NCBI GenBank assembly: GCA_030066215.1
Contig: JASJCA010000062.1
Coordinates: 1-35,086 of the forward strand
DNA from: Rhodobacter sp.
GTDB lineage: Bacteria > Pseudomonadota > Alphaproteobacteria > Rhodobacterales > Rhodobacteraceae
Length of the DNA stretch: 35,086 bases
Reading direction: 5' to 3'
The position numbers were made by a program, and so were the translations under genes. Shown here one piece after another: positions 21,333 through 29,273 of the stretch (positions within the stretch are counted from its first letter, which is position 1; each line of letters starts with the position of its first letter). The notes under the pieces are model-generated. The model saw nothing but the letters and a program-made list of their open reading frames with translations. It made no database searches and was not told the origin of the DNA.

Positions 21333-22478
21333 CTACGCCCGTTCGGACAGCATCGCGCGGCTGACGATCAAGCGCATGATCTCGTTGGTGCCTTCGAGGA
21401 TCTGGTGCACGCGTAGATCGCGGACCACTTTTTCGATGCCGTAATCGGCCAGATAGCCGTAGCCGCCGTGCAGCTGAAGGCACTGGTCGGCGACCCGGCT
21501 GCCGGCCTCGGTGACGAATTTCTTCGCCATGGCGCAAAACTTGGTGGCGTCCGGCGCGCCCCGGTCGAGCTTCCACGCCGCCTGACGCAGGAAGGTGCGC
21601 GCGGCCTGCAGCTCGATCTCCATCTCGGCGAGGCGGAACTGCAGCGCCTGGAACTGGTCGATCGTCTTGCCGAAAGCGGTGCGTCCGGCCATGTAGTCTA
21701 GCGTAGCCTCCAGCGCCGCCTGCGCCGCGCCGAGCGAACAGGCGGCGATGTTCAACCGGCCGCCGTCGAGCCCCTGCATGGCATAGGTGAAGCCCCGGCC
21801 TTCTTCGCCCAGAAGGTTGCCGGCCGGAATCCGGCAATCGTCGAACTGGACCTGCGCTGTGGGCTGCGAGCGCCAGCCCATCTTGTCCTCGAGCCCGCCG
21901 AAGCTCAGCCCCGGCGTGCCATCCTTGATAATCACCGCCGAAATTCCCTTCGGCCCGTCCTCGCCGGTGCGCACCATGGCCAGGTAGGCATCCGAATAGC
22001 CGCCGCCCGAGATGAAGGCCTTGGTGCCGTTCAGCGTGTAGCCGGCATTGGTGCGCGCGGCGCGGGTCTTGAGTGCGGCGGCGTCGGAGCCCGCGCCGGG
22101 TTCGGTCAGGCAGTACGAGAACACCGTCTGCATCGTCAGCGCCGGCGGCAGGAACCGGGCCTTCAGCTCGTCCGAGCCGAACTTGTCAAGCATGTTGGCG
22201 CACATGTTGTGGATCGACAGGAACGCGGCGACCGACGCGCAGGACCGGCTGAGCGCCTCGAAGACCAGCGTTGCGTCGAGTCGGGAAAGCCCCGAGCCGC
22301 CGCTCGCTTCGGCGACGTAGAGGCCGCCGAAGCCCAGTTCGGCCAGTCGCGGCCAAAGGTCCTTGGGGATTGTGCCTTGCGCCTCCCACACGCGGGCATG
22401 CGGGGCGATATGATCCTCGCCGAAGGCGCGGGCCATGTCGTAGATGGCGGTCTGTTCCTCGGTCAGCGCGAAATCCAT
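21333..22478 (-). CDS. Acyl-CoA dehydrogenase, isobutyryl-CoA dehydrogenase-like
   Basis: A 381-residue FAD enzyme that introduces a double bond into a short acyl-CoA and passes electrons to ETF. TEPGAGSDAAALKT (from 125) is the FAD/substrate signature, QCLQLHGGYGYLADYGIEK the second signature, and Glu362 in QILEGTNEIMR is the expected catalytic base in the short-chain branch. The overall pattern resembles ACAD8-type isobutyryl-CoA dehydrogenases of valine breakdown, and mmsA of the same pathway lies 4 kb away, but 2-methylbutyryl- or butyryl-CoA cannot be excluded. The start at 22478 has GGGAGGAG directly upstream; the longer frame to 22565 is not favoured. Confidence 0.9.
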   Translation of the reverse strand: MDFALTEEQTAIYDMARAFGEDHIAPHARVWEAQGTIPKDLWPRLAELGFGGLYVAEASGGSGLSRLDATLVFEALSRSCASVAAFLSIHNMCANMLDKFGSDELKARFLPPALTMQTVFSYCLTEPGAGSDAAALKTRAARTNAGYTLNGTKAFISGGGYSDAYLAMVRTGEDGPKGISAVIIKDGTPGLSFGGLEDKMGWRSQPTAQVQFDDCRIPAGNLLGEEGRGFTYAMQGLDGGRLNIAACSLGAAQAALEATLDYMAGRTAFGKTIDQFQALQFRLAEMEIELQAARTFLRQAAWKLDRGAPDATKFCAMAKKFVTEAGSRVADQCLQLHGGYGYLADYGIEKVVRDLRVHQILEGTNEIMRLIVSRAMLSERA

Positions 22479-22628
22479 CGGCTCCTCCCGCTTCGGCGTG
22501 CGAATTGAACGGGTGTTTAGTTCCTGCGCTGGCCGGGTGGCAAGGCCCCGGCGCCGCGATGTCACGTCGCGGGAGATAAATTAGGCGGCTATGGTCAGGT
22601 GGGGGAAATCGGAGCGGGAGGTTTGGGC

Positions 22629-23459
22629 ATGTCACGCAGGCTTGCGGTGGCGGTAATCCACGGCATGGGGGCGCAGCGCAAGACCCATCCGGATGACAGC
22701 GCGGCGCCGAGCTTTTCGGCCGATTTGCGCAAACGGCTGCGCGTCGAGATGGGCGAGCATCGGTTCGATGCCGAGGTCGCCTGGCGCGAGGTGTTCTGGG
22801 CCAAGGAATTGCAGGACCGACAGGATGCCTATGCCGCGGCGATGCGGCGGGTGTCGCGGTTCGGGCCGTTGCGGCGGTTCGTGATGCACCGGCTGGCCGA
22901 TGCGGCGGCCTATTACCCGTCGAAGCGCAGCGATTCGACCTATGAAAAGGTGCACCGGCGCATCGACCGGGTGATAGAGGAGCTTGAGGCCGACGTGGCG
23001 CCGGACGCGCCGCTGTTGATCGCGGCGCATTCGCTAGGCGGTCACATGATGTCGAATTACATCTGGGATCTGCAGGCCGGGCACCGCACGCGCCCTACGG
23101 CGTTCCAGCGGCTGGAAAGCCTTGGCGGCATGCTGACCTTCGGCTGCAATATCCCGGTTTTCATCTTCTCGCATGGCACCATCGAGGCGATCGCCTATCC
23201 GGGCGCGGATCGCGGCCGGATGGTGCGGCCCTGGTGGCGCAACTACTACGATGCGGACGATCCGCTGGGCTATCCGCTGACGCCGGTGGGCGGCGGCTAT
23301 GCGGCGCTGGCTGGTGCTGGCGAGATGCAGGATTATCGGATCAATGCGGGGTCCTGGCTGCTGCACAGTTGGAACTTCCTGTCGCATAATGGGTATTGGG
23401 ACGACCGCGGATTTGCACGCCGGGTCGCGGCTTTCATCGACGAGATCATGGCGGCGTGA
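22629..23459 (+). CDS. Alpha/beta-hydrolase-like protein
   Basis: A 276-residue soluble protein. LAVAVIHGMGAQRK at the N-terminus is the first strand and oxyanion-type turn, and LIAAHSLGGHMMSNY holds the nucleophile elbow (Ser135 in AHSLGGH). The C-terminal part has HSWNFLSHNGYWDD, a possible source of the catalytic His. It resembles alpha/beta hydrolases of unknown substrate rather than any characterised lipase. The ATG at 22629 is chosen because GGGAGG sits seven bases upstream; an earlier in-frame ATG at 22599 lacks this. It is divergent from the acyl-CoA dehydrogenase gene (150-base gap). Confidence 0.75.
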   Translation: MSRRLAVAVIHGMGAQRKTHPDDSAAPSFSADLRKRLRVEMGEHRFDAEVAWREVFWAKELQDRQDAYAAAMRRVSRFGPLRRFVMHRLADAAAYYPSKRSDSTYEKVHRRIDRVIEELEADVAPDAPLLIAAHSLGGHMMSNYIWDLQAGHRTRPTAFQRLESLGGMLTFGCNIPVFIFSHGTIEAIAYPGADRGRMVRPWWRNYYDADDPLGYPLTPVGGGYAALAGAGEMQDYRINAGSWLLHSWNFLSHNGYWDDRGFARRVAAFIDEIMAA

Positions 23460-23560
23460 TCGGTTGCGGCGGCGGCCGGACGCTTTGGGCCCGCGATTGA
23501 GTTGAGCCGGTAGATTGGTTCTCCGGAATCGGTCTGGGGCGGAAGTTGGCGTGGCGCTCC

Positions 23561-23584
23561 GGGCACGGCTCCTCGCGAAGCGAG
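23561..23584 (-). repeat. Possible end fragment of the intergenic repeat
   Basis: GGGCACGGCTCCTCGCGAAG matches the minus-strand left end of copy B (GGGCACGGCTCTTCGCGAA at 10693-10711) but has no adjoining core. It contains a small palindrome, CTCGC-GAA-GCGAG. It lies in the 180-base convergent gap between the hydrolase and the YbdK-type ligase genes. It may be a truncated copy or chance likeness. Confidence 0.4.
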
Positions 23585-23639
23585 CAACTCCCGTTTTCAG
23601 CAAGTTCCGGCATTTGGGCGCCGCCGCCGGACGCCCGCT

Positions 23640-24770
23640 TCAAAGATCGGCCTGGAACTCGTCGATCAGCATGCCGACGACGGCCCGCATGGCGCGGTCG
23701 GGGTCGTTGTGGATCTCTAATTCGGCGGCCCGAAGCGTGCGCTGGCGGTCGGCGCCGTTGCCCTTGGCCAAGATGTCGCGGGCGTTCTCGACCTCGGCGA
23801 CGCAGCCGAGCGCCTCGGCATCCTCGTAGATCACCTCGATCCACTCGTCTAATAGCTCAGCAAACGGAACCACTTCGCCGCGGCCGAAATCGATCAGGCC
23901 CTCGGCCATGCCGTAACGCTGCGCCCGCCAGCGGTTCTCGCCGACCAAAAAGTCGTCGTAGATCCGCCAGCGCTGGTTTTTTACCCGCAGCCGCCAGAGC
24001 ATCCGCATCAGGCATTGCGACAACGCCGCGATGGTCAGCGCGTGCTCCATCCTCGGCGAGTTGTCGCAGATCCGCGCCTCCAGTGTCGGGAACCGGGCCG
24101 AGGGGCGCAGGTCCCACCAGATCTTGGTGGCGTCCTCGATCGCGCCGGTGGCGATGATCGCCTGGACCGATCGCTGGTATTCGGCCCAGCTGTGGAACAC
24201 CGGCGGCAGGCCGGTCCGCGGCACGTTGTCGAAGATGGTCAGCCGGTAGCAGCTGAGTCCGGTGTCCTGGCCCTGCCAGAATGGCGACGAACAGCTCAGC
24301 GCCAACAGATGCGGCAGGAAGTAGGTGAACTGGCTCAATAGATCGATGCGCAGGTCGTCGTCTTCGACGCCGATATGCACATGCATGCCCGAGATCAAAA
24401 GCCGCCGCGCCACACCGGCGAGGTCGCGGTCGAGCGTGTTGTAGCGTTCCTTGTCCGTGTGATGCTGGTCCTTCCAGTCGGCAGTGGGGTGGCAGCTGAC
24501 GGCGAGCGGCGCAAGCCCGTAGCGCCCGGCGATCTCGGCCACGCTGGTGCGCAGGCGCCTGAGATCGGCCCGCGCCTCTGCAATGTCCTTGCAAACTCCG
24601 GTGCCGATCTCGACCTGGCAGCGCAGGAATTCTGGCGAGACCTGTCCGCCCATCGCCTCGGCGCAGGCGTCCATCATCTCTTGCGGCGCTTCGGCCAGAT
24701 CGTGGCTGTCCCGATCGACGAGGAGGTATTCCTCTTCGATGCCCAAGGTGAAGCTCGGTGCAGCGGGCAT
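23640..24770 (-). CDS. Carboxylate-amine ligase, YbdK / glutamate-cysteine ligase type 2 family
   Basis: A 376-residue ATP-dependent ligase. [13 protein letters not shown] near the N-terminus, [14 protein letters not shown] (about 52-65), [16 protein letters not shown] and [10 protein letters not shown] are the conserved blocks of the GCS2/YbdK group, which joins a carboxylate to an amine through an acyl phosphate. E. coli YbdK has weak gamma-glutamyl-cysteine ligase activity; the true substrate in this branch is unclear. The start at 24770 follows GGGGAGGGG by a few bases, which favours it over the in-frame ATGs upstream. It is a single gene, convergent with the hydrolase gene. Confidence 0.88.
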   Translation of the reverse strand: MPAAPSFTLGIEEEYLLVDRDSHDLAEAPQEMMDACAEAMGGQVSPEFLRCQVEIGTGVCKDIAEARADLRRLRTSVAEIAGRYGLAPLAVSCHPTADWKDQHHTDKERYNTLDRDLAGVARRLLISGMHVHIGVEDDDLRIDLLSQFTYFLPHLLALSCSSPFWQGQDTGLSCYRLTIFDNVPRTGLPPVFHSWAEYQRSVQAIIATGAIEDATKIWWDLRPSARFPTLEARICDNSPRMEHALTIAALSQCLMRMLWRLRVKNQRWRIYDDFLVGENRWRAQRYGMAEGLIDFGRGEVVPFAELLDEWIEVIYEDAEALGCVAEVENARDILAKGNGADRQRTLRAAELEIHNDPDRAMRAVVGMLIDEFQADL

Positions 24771-25237
24771 CGTCCCCCTCCCCAAGGTTTTGCCCATGAA
24801 AGCAGGAACATGCGGGTGCGGCAACGAAAAACCATCGGCCTAAGCCGGGGTCCGGACCAGTCTTTGGCCAACCCTGTGTCGGGTGGTCAGCGGCCATCGA
24901 CAATGCGCGCGTGGGTGCGGAATTGTCTCCAATTGACCCGGCCACGGCCGCGATTGTGCGCCCGAAGGAGGCTCGGCGCCGCGGCGGGTCCTCCTTACGA
25001 CCACAGTTCCGCCGCTCGGTTGTTGACGTGCCAGCAGCAAAGCTGAAACCGTGAGTAAGGGGCGGAATCTCTTTTAGTGGACTGATTTTATTGAAAACTT
25101 ATCGCAGTTTGGCGTTGAACCCGAGATCCGGATTGTTGCCGGCTCGGCTCTAACGACACAGTTGCGCGTTAATCAGGGCGCATTTCCGCCGCATTCTCCC
25201 AAGACCATAGAGTGAGTGAGTCCCCGAGGGCGTTACG
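24771..25237. other. 467-base gap without a supported gene
   Basis: Divergent control region between the YbdK-type ligase and membrane-protein genes. It holds an inverted pair AAGGAGG (24965-24971) / CCTCCTT (24990-24996) with a GC-rich centre, and an A/T-rich island at about 25075-25105 that could carry a promoter. I could not fix -35/-10 boxes and saw no RNA gene or repeat copy here. Confidence 0.6.
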
Positions 25238-25891
25238 ATGACAGATGTTCCCATCGCAAATCTTGGCGAATTGGTGCAATGCCGCTCGATCGCTGCGTTC
25301 GAGACGCAGGAGGGCTACACCGTGGCCGAGGCCGAAGACCGGTTCTTCAAAAAACGCATCGCCGAGGCGGTGTTTCGCGCGCTCGGGCTAACCCTGATCG
25401 TCGTGGGCAGCTTTCAATGGCTGCTGCCCGAGGCGCTGCTGCCAGACGTCGTGCTGGTCTACCGCGCGGTCTTCACCGCAGTCACGACGGGCTTCGGATT
25501 CCTGCTCTATTTCCTTGGGGTGCGTGGGTTTCACAAGGCGCTCTGCGTTGACACTGACGGGCGGCGGATTTCCCTGGCGCGGCTGAATGCCCGCGGCCGT
25601 AGCATGGTGCAGCGCGAGATGCCGATGCGGAAGATCGAAAGCCTCTTTGTGGATCGCCGCGCGGGCGATCGGTCAACCTCGGACCTGCGGGTGCGGCTTG
25701 CTGGCCGGCCCGGCAGTGTCAGCCTGATGTCAGGCGCTTCGCCGGAGATCGAGCTACTGCACCGCCGGCTGTGCCTCGACATCCGCCTTACTCTAGCCAC
25801 GGCGCCGGTTCAGCCGGCCCGCGTAAAGCGTCCTGCGGGCCGGGTAGTGCGGCTGTTGCAGGCCAAGCGGCGACAGCGGCAGGCGATCTAA
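25238..25891 (+). CDS. Two-helix membrane protein, unknown function
   Basis: A 217-residue protein. A cytoplasmic-looking N-terminus (about 40 residues) leads to two hydrophobic helices (about 44-66 and 72-95), then a basic soluble domain (RISLARLNARGRS, a stretch rich in Arg, and VKRPAGRVVRLLQAKRRQRQ at the end). GAGGG lies seven bases before the ATG at 25238. No family was recognised. The strongly basic tail suggests that the C-terminal domain faces the cytoplasm and might bind nucleic acid or an acidic partner, but that is only inference. It is alone in its transcription direction. Confidence 0.7.
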   Translation: MTDVPIANLGELVQCRSIAAFETQEGYTVAEAEDRFFKKRIAEAVFRALGLTLIVVGSFQWLLPEALLPDVVLVYRAVFTAVTTGFGFLLYFLGVRGFHKALCVDTDGRRISLARLNARGRSMVQREMPMRKIESLFVDRRAGDRSTSDLRVRLAGRPGSVSLMSGASPEIELLHRRLCLDIRLTLATAPVQPARVKRPAGRVVRLLQAKRRQRQAI

Positions 25892-25967
25892 GACCCGCGC
25901 GGGCAGTCCGACACGCAAGACGGCCAACACGCAAAACGGTCCTCGCTCGCCTGCAAGAACCGGGCGG

Positions 25968-26309
25968 TCAGGCGGCGTTGATTGTGCCCGTCATGTTGGG
26001 ATGGAACCGGCAGCGATAGGCGAAGCTGCCCGCCGCGGATACGGTGATCTGCGCGCTGGCGCCGGGATTGATCCGCCCGGTGTCGAAGGCGCCGTCGGCG
26101 GCCGTCGCTGTATGCGGCGCGCCGTCGCCGTTGGTGAATACCACGGTGTCTCCGGCGGCAACGCTCAACGCGGCCGGGGAAAACGCAAACCCTTGGATCT
26201 GAACGTTGTGCGTCGCGGCCCGTGCCCGGCCGGACGACACCGCCAATAGCGGCAAGGCGGCAAGGCCGGTGAGGGCAAGCTTCAGGCTGCGGCGTCTGGA
26301 AATCGGCAT
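25968..26309 (-). CDS. Tat-exported small cupredoxin
   Basis: A 113-residue blue-copper-type protein. The N-terminus SRRRSLKLALTGLAALPLLA is a twin-arginine-like signal, with likely cleavage after the RARA motif near residue 32. The mature part is a single cupredoxin domain: the candidate copper ligands are His66 in GAPHTATA and Cys100, His103 and Met106 in YRCRFHPNMTG, the complete type 1 set. It would carry electrons or bind copper in the periplasm. AAAGGA precedes the start. The next gene on the same strand is mmsA, which lies upstream by 49 bases, but a functional link is not evident. Its redox partner is unknown. Confidence 0.9.
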   Translation of the reverse strand: MPISRRRSLKLALTGLAALPLLAVSSGRARAATHNVQIQGFAFSPAALSVAAGDTVVFTNGDGAPHTATAADGAFDTGRINPGASAQITVSAAGSFAYRCRFHPNMTGTINAA

Positions 26310-26358
26310 TGGAGCATCCTTTCGTCTGGATGCCCCGATGCTCCCACGGATCCCGGCG

Positions 26359-27858
26359 TCAGTCCATCGCCTTGAAATGGAACTCGCCGCCCTCTTTCAG
26401 ACCCGAAGGCCAGCGCGCGGTGACGGTCTTGGTGCGGGTGTAGAAGCGGAATGCGTCGGGCCCGTGCTGGTTGAGATCGCCAAAGCCCGATTTCTTCCAG
26501 CCGCCGAAGGTGTGGTAGGCCAGCGGCACCGGGATCGGCACATTGACGCCGACCATGCCGATGTTGATCCGGTGCGCGAAGTCGCGGGCGGTGTCGCCGT
26601 CGCGGGTGAAAATCGCGGTGCCATTGCCGTATTCGTGGTCCATCGCCAGCCCCAACGCCTCTTCGTAGCTCTGCGCGCGGACCTGGGTCAGGACGGGGCC
26701 GAAGATTTCCTGCCGGTAGATCTCCATGTCGCGGGTGGCCTTGTCGAAGAGATGCGGGCCGACGAAAAACCCGTTCTCGTAACCCTGCATGCTGAACCCG
26801 CGCCCGTCGACGACCAACTCGGCGCCCTGGTCGATGCCTGAATTGACAAGCCCGAGGACCCGCTCCTTCGCCGCGCCGGTCACCAGCGGGCCATAGTCGA
26901 CGTCGTCGCCGGCGGTGTAGGGGCCGACCTTCAGTTTTTCGATCCGCGGCACCAGTTTCTCGACCAGCTTGTCGGCGGTGGCATCACCCACCGGCACCGC
27001 GACCGAGATCGCCATACAGCGCTCTCCGGCGGCGCCGTAGCCCGAGCCGACCAGCGCGTCGGCGGCTTGGTCCATGTCGGCGTCGGGCATTACGATCATG
27101 TGGTTCTTGGCGCCGCCGAAGCACTGGACGCGCTTGCCGTTGGCGCAGCCGCGGCTGTAGATGTATTCGGCGATCGCGGTCGAGCCGACGAAGCCCACGG
27201 CCATCACGGTCGGGTTGTCGAGAATCGCGTCGACCGCTTCCTTGTCGCCGTTGACGACCTGCAGGATGCCGTCGGGCAGGCCGGCCTCTTGCATGAGTTC
27301 CGCGAGCATCAGCGGGACCGAGGGGTCGCGCTCGGACGGTTTCAGGATGAAGGCGTTGCCGCAGCTGATCGCAGGCGCGAATTTCCACATCGGTATCATC
27401 GCGGGGAAGTTGAACGGCGTGATCCCGGCAACGACGCCCAAGGGCTGGCGCATCGAGTACATGTCGATGCCCGGGCCGGCGCTGTCGGTGTATTCGCCCT
27501 TCAGCAGATGCGGTGCGCCGATGCAGAATTCGACGACCTCGAGCCCGCGCTGGATGTCGCCCTTGGCATCGGGGATGGTCTTGCCGTGCTCGCGGCTCAA
27601 GACCTCGGCGAGCTTGTCCATATCGCGGTTCAGAAGCCGCACGAACTCCATCATCACCCGCGCCCGGCGCTGCGGGTTGGTGGCGCCCCAGGCCGGCTGT
27701 GCCTCGGCGGCCTTGGCGACGGCGGCATCGACCTCGTCCTTGGCGGCCAGCGGCACCTGGGCCTGCACCTCGCCGGTGGCGGGGTTGAAGACGTCCGCCG
27801 TGCGGCCCGAGCCACCGTGTACGTGCTGGCCGTCGATCCAGTGGGTGAGTTCTTGCAT
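26359..27858 (-). CDS. mmsA: Methylmalonate-semialdehyde dehydrogenase (CoA-acylating)
   Basis: A 499-residue aldehyde dehydrogenase of the CoA-acylating MmsA branch. It converts methylmalonate semialdehyde, CoA and NAD to propionyl-CoA, CO2 and NADH in valine (and, in some species, inositol) catabolism. Landmarks are ITPFNFPAMIPMW (146-158), FVGSTAIAEYIY for NAD binding, FGGAKNHMIVMPDAD (247-261) and the catalytic cysteine in GAAGERCMAISVAV (Cys281). GAGGAGG is directly upstream of the ATG. An isobutyryl-CoA-dehydrogenase-like gene at 21333 belongs to the same pathway, but the two are separated by unrelated genes. Other valine-pathway genes (mmsB, hibch) are not in the window. Confidence 0.95.
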   Translation of the reverse strand: MQELTHWIDGQHVHGGSGRTADVFNPATGEVQAQVPLAAKDEVDAAVAKAAEAQPAWGATNPQRRARVMMEFVRLLNRDMDKLAEVLSREHGKTIPDAKGDIQRGLEVVEFCIGAPHLLKGEYTDSAGPGIDMYSMRQPLGVVAGITPFNFPAMIPMWKFAPAISCGNAFILKPSERDPSVPLMLAELMQEAGLPDGILQVVNGDKEAVDAILDNPTVMAVGFVGSTAIAEYIYSRGCANGKRVQCFGGAKNHMIVMPDADMDQAADALVGSGYGAAGERCMAISVAVPVGDATADKLVEKLVPRIEKLKVGPYTAGDDVDYGPLVTGAAKERVLGLVNSGIDQGAELVVDGRGFSMQGYENGFFVGPHLFDKATRDMEIYRQEIFGPVLTQVRAQSYEEALGLAMDHEYGNGTAIFTRDGDTARDFAHRINIGMVGVNVPIPVPLAYHTFGGWKKSGFGDLNQHGPDAFRFYTRTKTVTARWPSGLKEGGEFHFKAMD

Positions 27859-28036
27859 GGGTGCCTCCTCCTCGGCCGTGCCGTGCCCGTCGGCGCGGAC
27901 CCTATCGCCGTGGCGCGGTGGGGAAAAGGGGCGTGGCGTTGAAATCGCGCAGGCCCGAAGCGAATGCAGCGCGCGCTTGACAGAGCGGGGCGCGCGGGGC
28001 GACGCTGGGGAAAACTGGACAACCGGAGGGCCTGCG

Positions 28037-28471
28037 ATGCTCGTGCATCAGATACTGAAGTCGAAATCCGACGACGGCGTTGTGACCATCGCTCCAGACA
28101 TCTCGGTCGCCGCCGCGGCCGAACTGATGTCGAGCCGGCGGATCGGGGCGGTGATCGTGTCCGAGGACGGCAAGGTACCGCTTGGCATCCTGTCTGAGCG
28201 GGACATCGTGCGCGAACTCGGCCGGCGGGGGCCGGGCTGTTTGTCCGAGTTGGTGCGGGACATGATGACCAAGGAGCTTGTGACTTGCGTCCGCGATGAG
28301 TCGGCGACGGACGTGTTGAGCAAGATGACCGAGGGCCGGTTCCGCCACATGCCGGTGATGGAGGGCGACCAGATGGTCGGGCTGATTTCCATCGGCGACG
28401 TGGTGAAGGCGCGGCTAAGCGAGCTGGCGATGGAGAAAGAGGCGCTGCAGGGCATGATCATGGGGCATTGA
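28037..28471 (+). CDS. CBS-domain pair protein
   Basis: A 144-residue protein made of two tandem CBS domains (about residues 15-65 and 80-130), with typical end motifs GILSERDIVREL and VGLISIGDVVKARL. Such stand-alone CBS pairs bind adenosine nucleotides and often modulate a partner protein. The ATG at 28037 follows CCGGAGGG at about seven bases. An open frame reaches far upstream on the same strand to 27161, but it lies antisense to mmsA and is not coding. The 124-base convergent gap after it shows no terminator I can support. Confidence 0.88.
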   Translation: MLVHQILKSKSDDGVVTIAPDISVAAAAELMSSRRIGAVIVSEDGKVPLGILSERDIVRELGRRGPGCLSELVRDMMTKELVTCVRDESATDVLSKMTEGRFRHMPVMEGDQMVGLISIGDVVKARLSELAMEKEALQGMIMGH

Positions 28472-28595
28472 GCCCGATGCCCGCAGTTATCGGTGGCCGT
28501 GTGTCCGGGCAGCTTCGCTGGTCCGCGTGAGAGCGATACAAAGGAACGGCGAGGACTGCCCATGGTACAGCCCTGGATGGGCTAGGCATCTGGCG

Positions 28596-29273
28596 TTAGG
28601 CGAGGTATTTGCCCGCCTCTCGGCGGGCGAAAGGCCTCATCGCCGTCCCATGGGCCGCAAGGAAGGCGCGGGCACGTTTGGGGTCGTGCTTTGATAGCTC
28701 GCGGATCCACCAGGCGATGGCTTTTTGGATGAACCAGTCGCGGTCGGGCACATAAGTCGCTGCCCAGCCGAGGATGCGGTCACGCGCGGCCTCTTCTGCA
28801 GGTTTGGGGTGGTTCTGCTTGGTCCAAGGCAAGGTCATCACCAATGCGGCGCGGCGGCTCCACATATGGGGGCGTGTGGTCCAGGTCTCGACCTCGTCGA
28901 GCCGGGTCGGATCGGCAGTCAGGCGCTTCTGCCCGGCGATGCTGGCATGGTCGGCGACGGCCCAGGCGTCGAAATCCGGAACCCATGACGTGATTAGGCT
29001 CCACGTGCCCTGGTCCGGGCGAATACGGGCCTGCGTCAGCAGTTTGGCGGCGGCAATGCGGGCCTCGTGAATGTTCGTGCGCCAGAGGCCGCGGGCCAGC
29101 TCCAGACGCTCATCCAATGTGAGCTCTTTGCGCCAAGCTTTTGTCAGTGCGTCGATATCCGGATTGGCTGTGCCAAGATAGTCGCGCGGCACCTTATGGT
29201 ATCGCGCCATCTCGGTGGCCTTGCCAGGCCGGGCTTTGGCGCGAAGTTCGGCCAGGGCGACGTCGGGCGTCAC
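28596..29273 (-). CDS. DNA alkylation repair protein, AlkD-like
   Basis: A 225-residue all-helical protein matching the HEAT-like-repeat AlkD family (DNA glycosylases that release N3- and N7-alkylpurines). Helical repeats start near residue 50 (LTLDERLELARGLWRTNIHEARIAA, broken here as two helices), with W-rich stretches such as LITSWVPDFDAWAVAD and RDWFIQKAIAWWIREL. The aspartate used by AlkD for catalysis could be that in SWVPDFD. Its ATG overlaps the glmS stop codon by four bases (ATGA), so it is translated from the glmU-glmS transcript. No role in amino-sugar metabolism is expected; the coupling looks like gene-order economy. Activity on alkylated DNA is inferred from family only. Confidence 0.8.
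   Translation of the reverse strand: MTPDVALAELRAKARPGKATEMARYHKVPRDYLGTANPDIDALTKAWRKELTLDERLELARGLWRTNIHEARIAAAKLLTQARIRPDQGTWSLITSWVPDFDAWAVADHASIAGQKRLTADPTRLDEVETWTTRPHMWSRRAALVMTLPWTKQNHPKPAEEAARDRILGWAATYVPDRDWFIQKAIAWWIRELSKHDPKRARAFLAAHGTAMRPFARREAGKYLA

Noticed and set aside
27161..28471. A 436-codon plus-strand frame joining sequence opposite mmsA to the CBS protein
   Set aside because: Only the last 144 codons make sense; a ribosome site and ATG at 28037 mark the real start.
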